The notes beneath the pieces are model-generated. The model saw only the letters and a program-made list of their open reading frames with translations. It made no database searches and had not been told where the DNA came from. DNA of 57,588 nt from Bacteroidota bacterium (GTDB taxonomy: Bacteria; Bacteroidota; Bacteroidia; Chitinophagales; Chitinophagaceae), in NCBI GenBank assembly GCA_013285915.1, contig JABDGS010000011.1:1-57588 (forward strand), given 5' to 3'. Positions 33,364-40,655 of the stretch are shown piece after piece (the stretch's first letter is position 1; every line of letters starts with the position of its first letter). The position numbers and the translations under genes were made by a program.

Positions 33364-33645
33364 ATGACAACATTTCAACTGGGTGCCATATCTGTTACAG
33401 ATGTGGTATACGACCATCTCTTAATTGAGATAAACCATAACCTGCTTAAAACCAAAAACTTTGAGTACCGGATATGGAGCAAAGACAAACGAGTTGTTCG
33501 CCAGGGTACCTTTCGCGGCCCGATGGTACAGTTGAGGCTTAGCCTTATGGACACGGGCAATTACCAGTTACTTTTATCGGAAAATGGTAATGAATGGGAA
33601 CAGTTTGCCTTTGAGAAGAAAGCTGCGCGATTAATTTACGCTTAA
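33364..33645 (+). CDS. Small protein of unknown function
   Basis: This 93-residue protein has no signal peptide or membrane span. It has an alternating beta-strand pattern (FEYRIWSKDKRVVRQGTFRG, then MVQLRLSLMDTGNYQLLL) like a single immunoglobulin-like or sorting-domain-type beta-sandwich. The phrase MDTGNYQLLLSENG recalls the GxYxLxL end of type IX sorting domains, but there is no larger protein attached, so it is probably cytoplasmic. I do not recognise a named family. It has its own upstream region with a -7-like box. Confidence 0.65.
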   Translation: MTTFQLGAISVTDVVYDHLLIEINHNLLKTKNFEYRIWSKDKRVVRQGTFRGPMVQLRLSLMDTGNYQLLLSENGNEWEQFAFEKKAARLIYA

Positions 33646-33808
33646 AACACCAGGGAAGCGCTTACATCCAATAACCTTTAACCGGGGTTTGACCAGCCGG
33701 AAGGGAAATTTATTTTTTGTCAGTAACGAAAGCACTTCATTAACCAATTCCTTCTTTATATTCAGGAAAGAGCAGTAAAAATTTATCTTCACGCTATAAT
33801 ATTATTTC

Positions 33809-34390
33809 ATGGCCAACATGTATATTATAGCCGGTTGCAATGGAAGCGGTAAAACAACCGCCAGCTTTACCGTATTGCCTGAGATGTTAAATTGCCGTGA
33901 ATTTGTTAACGCAGACAGTATTGCCGCAGGGCTATCACCCCTTCAGCCTGCTTCAGTGACCATAGAAGCTGGCAGGATAATGCTGCAAAGAATTAAGCAG
34001 CTGTTGAGCGCGGATGTGGATTTTGCTTTTGAAACTACTTTGGCCACCCGTAGTTATGTGCCATTAATTAAAGAAGCCCATGAAAAAGGTTACCGTGTTA
34101 ACCTTTTATATTTTTGGCTTGCCAGCCCGCAATTTGCAAAGCAAAGGGTGCAGGCAAGAGTAAAACAAGGTGGGCACAACATTGATGAAGATGTTATAGA
34201 AAGAAGGTATTACAGGGGAATAAAAAATTTGCTGGAATTGTATATGCCCGTTGTGGATGAATGGACTGTTATTAATAACATGGGGCCGTTTGCTGTAACA
34301 ATTTGCAAAGGCTTAGAAAAAAACGACAAAACAATTTTAAACAGCGAACTTTGGGGTATAATTCAACAACAAAGCAAGCATGCTAATTAA
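33809..34390 (+). CDS. Zeta-toxin-like P-loop kinase
   Basis: This 193-residue P-loop NTPase starts with IIAGCNGSGKTT (Walker A, Lys15). The zeta-type substrate region FVNADSIAAGLSP has the conserved Asn34-Ala-Asp36, and DFAFETTLATRSY follows. The C-terminal signature RVKQGGHNIDEDVIERRYYR is typical of the zeta/YPO2700-like subfamily. Classical zeta toxins phosphorylate UDP-N-acetylglucosamine; the substrate of this shorter chromosomal type is not established. There is no epsilon antitoxin upstream. A 53-61 residue protein overlaps or closely follows its 3' end, which is the usual layout for this subfamily and suggests a small cognate partner. Confidence 0.82.
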   Translation: MANMYIIAGCNGSGKTTASFTVLPEMLNCREFVNADSIAAGLSPLQPASVTIEAGRIMLQRIKQLLSADVDFAFETTLATRSYVPLIKEAHEKGYRVNLLYFWLASPQFAKQRVQARVKQGGHNIDEDVIERRYYRGIKNLLELYMPVVDEWTVINNMGPFAVTICKGLEKNDKTILNSELWGIIQQQSKHAN

Positions 34391-34565
34391 TAATGACTCT
34401 ACAATGGACTTTGCAGAAAAAGTTTTAGAAGGCACAAGGCGTGCTGTGAAGAAATTAGTTGAGGAAACCGCCGCCAAAGATGGCACGTTGGTTATTGGCG
34501 ATGCCAATGGCGTTATAAAAGAAGTGCCCGCGAAAGAATTACTTCCGCTTTTACAAGATAAGTAA
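34380..34565 (+). CDS. Small putative antitoxin/partner of the zeta-like kinase
   Basis: This is a 61-residue protein whose ATG overlaps the kinase gene by 11 bases; a second ATG at 34404 (MDFAEKVLEG) gives 53 residues and no overlap. A helical N-terminus (EKVLEGTRRAVKKLVEETAA) is followed by a short beta-hairpin-like tail (GTLVIGDANGVIKEVPAKEL). Small proteins with this order, ending in a VxKVPAKEL-like motif, often follow zeta-like kinases in bacteria, so I call it a candidate antitoxin. The assignment comes from context and recalled family layout, not from any direct evidence of neutralisation. Confidence 0.65.
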   Translation: MLINNDSTMDFAEKVLEGTRRAVKKLVEETAAKDGTLVIGDANGVIKEVPAKELLPLLQDK

Positions 34566-34622
34566 GCGGGTGGCTTGATAGTTATAAAATTTTACTTTCT
34601 GCCAAATATTACCAGCCGTTAA

Positions 34623-34665
34623 GGCAAAGTATTTAAATAGCGAACTTTGCCCTGAATATTTTTTT
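34623..34665 (+). terminator. Rho-independent terminator after the zeta-like module
   Basis: An 8-bp perfect stem, ggcaaagt (34623-34630) with actttgcc (34644-34651), and a 13-base loop is followed by ctgaatattttttt. It lies between convergent genes and ends the kinase/partner transcript. Confidence 0.7.
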
Positions 34666-34682
34666 CGTGATGTTTTACAATG

Positions 34683-35327
34683 TTATACTGCCAGCCAAAC
34701 TGCTGCATAGTGGCATGCTGCACCTGCAATTACAAATGTATGCCATACCGCATGTGTGTATTTATACCTGTCCCATATATAAAAAACTGAGCCTATTGTA
34801 TAAATAATTCCCCCGGCGCAAATAAAAACTACCACCTGGTGCGGCAGGGAATCAAAAAACTTGTGACCGCCTGCAACCATCATCCAGCCCATGAGTACGT
34901 AAATGATGATTGAAACAACCTCAAACCTGCCGGTAAAGCGTATTTTAAAAAAAATTCCGGCAAAGGTTAGCCCCCACAATACGCAAAGCAATGTATTACC
35001 AAAAGTATTGTTCATGTACATTACTAAAAAAGGCGTGTAGGTGCCTGCAATAAGAAAGTATATACTTATGTGGTCGCAAATTTTAAAAACCTTTCGCAGG
35101 GACGGTTTTTGCGACAGGTGAAAAATAGTTGAACAGGTAAAAACAAGTAAAAATGAAAAACTGTAAATACAAACGCTTGCTATACCAAGCGTGTTGCTGT
35201 GTGCAAGGGCAAAAGCAATTAAAATTGGCAGGCCTATAATACCCAAAACAACTCCGATTCCGTGGGTTAATGCATTTACTATTTCTTCATTGCGGTTAAA
35301 AGGTACAGTATAAGTAGTAGTCTCCAT
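34683..35327 (-). CDS. Hemolysin III family membrane protein (TrhA/YqfA type)
   Basis: From the ATG at 35327 the protein has 214 residues and seven membrane spans, as expected for the hemolysin III/PAQR family. Motifs are NEEIVNALTHGIGVVLG near the start, TCSTIFHLSQKP, CDHISIYFLIAGTYTPF and a C-terminal HAVWHTFVIAGAACHY. Conserved Ser/His/Asp residues in these motifs form a zinc site in PAQR relatives. The name is historical; bacterial TrhA is linked to membrane fluidity and lipid homeostasis. A longer frame from a TTG at 35393 adds 22 residues without family character, so I chose the ATG. Confidence 0.88.
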   Translation of the reverse strand: METTTYTVPFNRNEEIVNALTHGIGVVLGIIGLPILIAFALAHSNTLGIASVCIYSFSFLLVFTCSTIFHLSQKPSLRKVFKICDHISIYFLIAGTYTPFLVMYMNNTFGNTLLCVLWGLTFAGIFFKIRFTGRFEVVSIIIYVLMGWMMVAGGHKFFDSLPHQVVVFICAGGIIYTIGSVFYIWDRYKYTHAVWHTFVIAGAACHYAAVWLAV

Positions 35328-35711
35328 TTGCCGGTGTTTTTCACAGGTTATAAATATTTTTTGTGTAACCGGAAACCCGGTTACCTTCTTCAATTTCTTC
35401 GATGGTGTTCTTCTGTTTGTATTATGTTCAAAACGTGTGCCGAAATTTTTCTACACTAATTTGGGATATTGTTCAATAGAAGTTTAAGTATTTTAAAACA
35501 AGAAGCTGCTTTGTTTTTAGTACCACCCTTATATAAGACGAAAAAATTGACCCTGGCAGCAACACCTTACTGTTAAAAAAAAGCGATATTGGGGGTATGA
35601 ATTCAATCACAACGAGGTTGCGATACTATAATGAAGCCGCATTTGCGTTGTTTGAAATAATATTATCATAATTGTAAACCATATATTTTTAACTCCTGAT
35701 TTTAATTTTCC
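35328..35711. other. Intergenic region (384 bp) between divergent genes
   Basis: AT-rich DNA with no convincing gene, hairpin or -7 box. A 24-codon frame at 35597-35671 contains the phrase TRLRYYNEAAF, reminiscent of a MerR helix, but nothing around it supports a gene. Confidence 0.4.
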
Positions 35712-36257
35712 CTGCAAACATTTATATCCATATTGCGCGGCATTAATGTAGGCAAAAACCAGTTGAAGATGGCCGATCTAAAAGCTGTGTATGAAGGTTT
35801 AAATTGTAAAAACGTAACAACCTATATACAAAGCGGCAATGTTATATGCAAATGCGGCGATAATGTGTTATCCGAAAATTTATCTAAGAAAGCGGAGAAG
35901 AAAATACTGGAACAGCACAACATTACAACACCTGTAATAACTATAACTATTGATGAACTGAAAACTGTAATTACCGCCAACCCTTTTGTAAAGCAGCCTG
36001 GCATTGATGCAGAAAAATTGCATATAACCTTTTTGGCTGAAGTACCGAAACAGGCAAACCTTGATAAGATACTGCAGTATAATTACCCGCCAGATAAATT
36101 TATCATCATTCATAAACAGGCTTACTTGTATTGCCCTGTTAACTACGGCAACACTAAACTATCCAACACCTTTTTTGAAAGCAAATTAAAAGTAACAGCA
36201 ACAACCAGGAACTGGCGCACATTAAACACCTTATTGCAACTGGCAGAAGAAAAATAA
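35712..36257 (+). CDS. DUF1697 family protein with non-ATG start
   Basis: This is a DUF1697 protein of about 181 residues. The family N-terminus is usually xxTYIALLRGINVGG; here the frame reads (CTG)QTFISILRGINVGKNQL, so the conserved strand before RGINVG is present but the codon where ATG is expected is CTG at 35712. An in-frame TAA lies three codons upstream of it. The alternative is a TTG at 35733, which would cut off the first strand. The remaining motifs are intact: KMADLKAVYEGL, VTTYIQSGNVI, NPFVKQPG, and TTRNWRTLNTLLQL near the end. The function of the family is not known. Either CTG initiation is used or the gene has lost its start. Confidence 0.75.
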   Translation: MQTFISILRGINVGKNQLKMADLKAVYEGLNCKNVTTYIQSGNVICKCGDNVLSENLSKKAEKKILEQHNITTPVITITIDELKTVITANPFVKQPGIDAEKLHITFLAEVPKQANLDKILQYNYPPDKFIIIHKQAYLYCPVNYGNTKLSNTFFESKLKVTATTRNWRTLNTLLQLAEEK

Positions 36258-36313
36258 GCATTTAATATTGCGTGCTATTGCTGCAAATACGTAACTTCAA
36301 GTGATTAACAAGT

Positions 36314-36338
36314 TTATTAACGCCACGTGTGTTAATAA
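36314..36338. promoter_or_regulatory. Inverted repeat upstream of the dihaem cytochrome gene
   Basis: TTATTAAC (36314-36321) and GTTAATAA (36331-36338) are perfect inverted copies nine bases apart, ending nine bases before the ATG. The spacing (25 bp overall) fits a dimeric repressor site, or a leader hairpin covering the start region. No known regulator consensus is matched. Confidence 0.35.
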
Positions 36339-36347
36339 TAACACCAC

Positions 36348-37316
36348 ATGAGAAACTGGCTTCCTTTTTTTATAGGGGTAATATTTTTTTTAGCTATGGT
36401 ATGGCAGGGTGAACGTATGCCTGCCAATACATTGCAAAAAGGACCCGTATACAATAACGATAGCATTTGGTACGGAGCCGACAAATTACAAATACCTTTT
36501 GGCACAAGCGATGGCAACCTTATTTGGTATGGCCAGGAACTTATTGCAAACACATCGTATTATCTTGGGCCAAAAGGCATTGTTTTACATGACTGTAACG
36601 GCATGAACTGCCAGAACTGCCACCTTGCAGCAGGCACATTACCTTTTGCAAATAATTTTGGCAAGGTGTATGCAACCTACCCGCAGTTTCGTGCCCGAAG
36701 CAATGCCACGCAAACTATTTATGGCCGCATAAATGATTGCCTTCAGCGCAGCATGAATGGTGTTGCGCTTGATACTACCATGCTTGAAATGCGCGCCATG
36801 TATGCTTATTTTAAATGGCTTGGGCAAGATGTACCAAAAGGTGCAAGCCCTGCGGGCACAGCCATAGCAAAACTGCCGTATATAAGCCGCGCGGCCAGCA
36901 CCGTTGAAGGCCAAAAAGTGTACACAACAGCATGCAGCAGTTGCCACGGTGCAAATGGACAGGGACAGCTAAACATACAGGGCACCGGTTATACTTACCC
37001 TCCGCTATGGGGCAACGACAGCTACAATGATGGCGCAGGGCTCTTTCGTCTTGGCAGCTTTGCGGGTTACGTAAAAAACAACATGCCTTTTGGAGCAACT
37101 TACAAAACAACCCAATTAACCAATGAACAGGCATGGGATGTTGCTGCATTTGTAAACAGCCAGCCGCGCCCGCACCGTGACCAGGCTATGGATTGGCAAA
37201 ACCTGCTGTTAAAGCCTGTAGATTTTCCTTTTGGGCCTTATGCAGACAACTTTACAGAACAACAGCATAAGTACGGGCCTTTTACTGCGATTATCGCCGC
37301 TCAAAAAAAGAAGTGA
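36348..37316 (+). CDS. Dihaem cytochrome c, thiosulfate dehydrogenase (TsdA)-like
   Basis: This 322-residue protein has an N-terminal membrane/signal segment (residues 3-20) and two c-type haem sites: CQNCH (88-92) and CSSCH (196-200). Between them is INDCLQRSMNG, in which Cys131 lies 43 residues after the first haem cysteine. In Allochromatium TsdA the cysteine that ligates haem 1 has this same spacing, and the RxNxCxxRSMNG context is that family's signature. The second haem domain ends with KNNMPFGATY, carrying a plausible Met ligand. The likely activity is oxidation of thiosulfate to tetrathionate, or the reverse, in the periplasm. No TsdB or Sox genes are nearby. Converges with the flippase gene. 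Confidence 0.82.
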   Translation: MRNWLPFFIGVIFFLAMVWQGERMPANTLQKGPVYNNDSIWYGADKLQIPFGTSDGNLIWYGQELIANTSYYLGPKGIVLHDCNGMNCQNCHLAAGTLPFANNFGKVYATYPQFRARSNATQTIYGRINDCLQRSMNGVALDTTMLEMRAMYAYFKWLGQDVPKGASPAGTAIAKLPYISRAASTVEGQKVYTTACSSCHGANGQGQLNIQGTGYTYPPLWGNDSYNDGAGLFRLGSFAGYVKNNMPFGATYKTTQLTNEQAWDVAAFVNSQPRPHRDQAMDWQNLLLKPVDFPFGPYADNFTEQQHKYGPFTAIIAAQKKK

Positions 37317-37353
37317 ATTTTGTGCTTTAGCATTATACACAATCCACTTCCCG

Positions 37354-37429
37354 CCAATCAACTGCTCTCTTACCAATCAGCTGCTTTCTTACCTATCAAC
37401 TAATACCCTACCAATCAACTTGCCTTCCC
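37354..37429. repeat. Four 19-bp tandem repeats running into the flippase 3' end
   Basis: Units start at 37354, 37373, 37392 and 37411, each exactly 19 bp, with the form ccaatcaactgctctctta and degenerate variants. The period does not drift. The last unit contains the stop codon (37415-37417) and final codons of the minus-strand flippase gene, so part of the repeat is coding. Confidence 0.7.
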
Positions 37430-38917
37430 TGCAAATCTCTTCTTCATATTATCATACAACTGCATTGCGTCGGGTGTTAGCTTAAGGGCAAACGTGCCAG
37501 CTACCATCACAGATGAAAATATAATGGTTCTTACAGCAATGCCAGTCCAGCCACCAACACCGCCCATGCCAAACCTAACGATAAAATAGGCGCCAAAGGC
37601 AAGCAGCAAAACGTACAGTGTTTTTATGCTGAAAGGTTGCATATTATAGGTTCGGCGCAAAAACTCAAACCTTATTAAATTAAATAGGGTTAATGATATC
37701 AGTTCTGAATAAGCAGACCCAATAAATCCATAGCGTTTGATAAATAAGTAGGCCATGGGTATGCGTATTGCCAATATAACTATACCGCTGTAAAACTCAA
37801 ACGTCCATTTGTTTGATGTGCCTATAATAATTTGGTTAACACCTGTACCGGCATCAATTATGCGTATAGCACCAATTACAAGTATTGCCAGCAGCGCCTG
37901 GGAATAATCTTCCTGTATGTGCAGCAACTTAAGGCCGTTAATTATATTAAGCCAAACGTTGCCAAAAATAAACAGCCCTAATATTAACATGTTAATACTG
38001 CTGCGGCCATATATGCGGTTTATTTCAGCATAATCTTTATCCTTCCATGCCCTTGCAAGCACCCCTGTTGATATTGCCTGTATGCTGCGTTGCGGCACCT
38101 GCACAAGGTTTGCTATATAGGCTGCGAATGTATAAATAGCCGTTTGTTTTAAGCCCTGCAGGCTCGCTATCATTATACCATCAATTGTTTGACCGATGGC
38201 TATAATGGCCGATCCCCCAAATATCATCACCTGCATTTGCACCATTCTTTTTCCAAATTTTTTTGTAACACGGCTAACTGAAAAAACAAGGTGTATGTCT
38301 TTTTTGCCGGCCATATTTATAAATAAAATAATGGCCATTACAAGGTATAGCGTTGAAAACAGGTATATAAAGTAACTGAACGTAACGATATGAAAAAAGT
38401 ACAGTGCAATAAACAATGATGTAAGAATGCGCAAACCGGTTTCGCGCAAAAAATTTGGCAATATAGTTTTTTGCGTTGACCATGAATATGATTCAAGCAA
38501 TGAAAACAGCGTAAGCCCAAAACCAAAAACAAAGGTCCAGTGGTAATAATCAACAAATAACTTTGAGTTCTCCGAAAACTTGCGCACGATTACCGGCTCA
38601 AAAATAATACCACCCGCAACAACAAGCACAAACCCTGCAAGGTTAATTATTAGGGTACGTACAAAAAGGTCGTTCTGGTTATTTGGCAGGTTATCCTTGT
38701 AATAAGGGTAAAATTTGTTTAGCACGCTGAATGAACCCAGACTTGCAAAACACAATATCATTTGCCCAACATCAAAAAAAAGCCTCGTTAACGCGTATTG
38801 GTCGGGCGTAAACAAAAAATTCTTCCTGGTATATATAAGCGTGTTTATGGCGCCAATGCCAAAGCCTGCGTACACCAGTATACTTGATATAATAGTTTGT
38901 TTCCTTATACTGGCCAT
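37415..38917 (-). CDS. Polysaccharide/lipid-linked oligosaccharide flippase (Wzx/MATE-like)
   Basis: This 500-residue protein has about 12-14 membrane spans over its whole length and a basic, membrane-embedded composition typical of the MOP superfamily (Wzx, MurJ, MATE). The N-terminus QTIISSILVYAGFGIGAINT is the usual first span of Wzx-type proteins in this phylum. Such proteins flip undecaprenyl-linked glycans across the inner membrane. No glycosyltransferase cluster or polymerase is present here. The start lies 24 bases after the M1 peptidase stop, so the two may share a transcript. The substrate cannot be inferred. Confidence 0.85.
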   Translation of the reverse strand: MASIRKQTIISSILVYAGFGIGAINTLIYTRKNFLFTPDQYALTRLFFDVGQMILCFASLGSFSVLNKFYPYYKDNLPNNQNDLFVRTLIINLAGFVLVVAGGIIFEPVIVRKFSENSKLFVDYYHWTFVFGFGLTLFSLLESYSWSTQKTILPNFLRETGLRILTSLFIALYFFHIVTFSYFIYLFSTLYLVMAIILFINMAGKKDIHLVFSVSRVTKKFGKRMVQMQVMIFGGSAIIAIGQTIDGIMIASLQGLKQTAIYTFAAYIANLVQVPQRSIQAISTGVLARAWKDKDYAEINRIYGRSSINMLILGLFIFGNVWLNIINGLKLLHIQEDYSQALLAILVIGAIRIIDAGTGVNQIIIGTSNKWTFEFYSGIVILAIRIPMAYLFIKRYGFIGSAYSELISLTLFNLIRFEFLRRTYNMQPFSIKTLYVLLLAFGAYFIVRFGMGGVGGWTGIAVRTIIFSSVMVAGTFALKLTPDAMQLYDNMKKRFAGKAS

Positions 38918-38941
38918 AGTAATAAAAAGCCTGTTTATTTA

Positions 38942-40600
38942 TTAGTTTGCGGGCTGAACTTCCTTAAGTTTTACGTAATAATTTTTATCAATTAATACTG
39001 GTAACGCAGTTGCGTCAGTAACATCCGTTGAATGCCATTGTTCGGTTGCAGGTAAAATGCTTGTGTCACCACCATTATGCACAACAAGCCGGAGATTAAA
39101 GCCGGGCACACAATTCGTCCACCGGTAGCTTATTTTTTTCTTATCTGCAGATGTGTAATATTCAAGTATTGGTATTTGTGTGCCGCGCAAATACTGGTCA
39201 AATATTTTGCTAAAGTCAATACCCGAATGGCCGCTTATATAGTCTTCTATTTGTTGTGTTGTTACTGTTTGGTGATAAAAGTCTTTATTCAAACCCCTTA
39301 ATATCTGTCTCCAAAGGCTATCATTATCAATACTGTGGCGAATTAACTGCATCATATTGCCGCCTTTATAATACATATCGCCGCTCCCCTCCTCATTTAC
39401 GCCATAATGTGCTATTATAGGCCGGTCATTTCTTATTTTTTTCCTGGTTCCGTAGTTATAATCGTTTCCGGCATCTTTACCATACCAATAATCTGTAAAC
39501 AATGTTTCACTGTAATTGGTAATACCTTCGTGTATCCACATATCAGCAAGGTCCTTGCTGGTAATATTATTGGCAAACCACTCATGGCCGCTTTCATGTA
39601 CAATAATAAAATCCCATTTCAACCCCCATCCCGTACCTGACAGGTCATTTCCCAAATAGCCATTTTTAAAATGGTTACCATAGGCTACAGCAGTTTGGTG
39701 TTCCATGCCAAGGTGCGGCGCTTCAATAAGTTTATACCCGTCTTCATAAAATGGATATGGGCCCATCCAGAACTCAAACGCCTTAAGCATATTCAGCGCC
39801 TGCGGAAACTGCAGTTTTGCTCTTGGTTCATCATAATCAAGGCACCAGTAACTAACATCAAGGTTTCCTTTCTCGCCTTTGTAAACATCAGTCCAGTTTA
39901 CATATTTACCAATATAGGGAATGATGTTATAGTTATTTATGGGGTCTTTAACTTCCCATTTCCAGGTTGTTGTACCATCGCCGTTGCTTTTTTTGCTTGT
40001 CATGCGGCCATTACCTACAGCAGTTAATGTGTCGGCAACCGTCATTGATAATGTTGCCCCGTTATCCGGTTCATCACTTTGATGGTCTTTGCAAGGGTAC
40101 CAAACGCTGGCGCCAAGGCCCTGGCAGGCAACGGTCATCCACGGGCGGCCAAGCGAGTCCTTCGTCCATATCCATCCGCCATCCCATGGTGGGCGAACAG
40201 CTTCGCGGGGTTTGCCATGATAAAAAACTGTAATGCTGTACGTATTATTTGCATCAACACCTGCAATATCTGCGTACCACGCATTTATATCGATCTTTTT
40301 AAAATTCAGGCTTTTCTTGCCAATCTCAATTTTATCAATCACCATGGGTTGCTGCAGATCGATCTGCATGGTTTTATCACCAGCCGTTAATGCTTTAAAA
40401 GTTATAACAACAGATGCGTCAATCGTCTTCTCCTCATAATTGGGCTTCACCCAAATATCATATTTTAAAACATCCCACCAGGCGCGTTCGGGGTTAATGG
40501 TACCGCGCAACGTATCGGCATGGGTAAATTGTTTTTCCTGGGCTGATGAAATATTAGTTATGCCCAAAAGCAGCAGCATACAATAAAATACTTTCTTCAT
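38942..40600 (-). CDS. M1 family zinc metallopeptidase, exported
   Basis: From the ATG at 40600 the protein has 552 residues and a signal peptide (MKKVFYCMLLLLGI, cleavage near ISSAQ). The zinc site is HESGH (His335, Glu336, His339), with the third ligand Glu358 in WIHEG after the standard 18-residue gap. The substrate-binding exopeptidase motif usually written GxMEN appears as GMEHQT (about residue 293). An N-terminal beta-sandwich covers roughly residues 35-230. The predicted role is periplasmic aminopeptidase. A longer frame from 40678 overlaps the divergent SBP gene and precedes the signal peptide, so I reject it. Only 55 bases separate this start from the divergent peptide-binding protein gene. 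Confidence 0.9.
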   Translation of the reverse strand: MKKVFYCMLLLLGITNISSAQEKQFTHADTLRGTINPERAWWDVLKYDIWVKPNYEEKTIDASVVITFKALTAGDKTMQIDLQQPMVIDKIEIGKKSLNFKKIDINAWYADIAGVDANNTYSITVFYHGKPREAVRPPWDGGWIWTKDSLGRPWMTVACQGLGASVWYPCKDHQSDEPDNGATLSMTVADTLTAVGNGRMTSKKSNGDGTTTWKWEVKDPINNYNIIPYIGKYVNWTDVYKGEKGNLDVSYWCLDYDEPRAKLQFPQALNMLKAFEFWMGPYPFYEDGYKLIEAPHLGMEHQTAVAYGNHFKNGYLGNDLSGTGWGLKWDFIIVHESGHEWFANNITSKDLADMWIHEGITNYSETLFTDYWYGKDAGNDYNYGTRKKIRNDRPIIAHYGVNEEGSGDMYYKGGNMMQLIRHSIDNDSLWRQILRGLNKDFYHQTVTTQQIEDYISGHSGIDFSKIFDQYLRGTQIPILEYYTSADKKKISYRWTNCVPGFNLRLVVHNGGDTSILPATEQWHSTDVTDATALPVLIDKNYYVKLKEVQPAN

Positions 40601-40655
40601 GCGGGTAAAAGTATGATATTCGATAACCACATTTTTCAAAGCGGCGCATTTTTTT

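Noticed and set aside
35597-35671. 24-codon frame with a MerR-like phrase TRLRYYNE
   Set aside because: Too short, no continuation of the MerR domain in any frame; probably chance.
40605-40640. Possible TTTG-N23-TACTTTTA promoter for the M1 peptidase
   Set aside because: The -7 box would end six bases before the start codon, giving a leaderless or impossible transcript, and its last base deviates from consensus.
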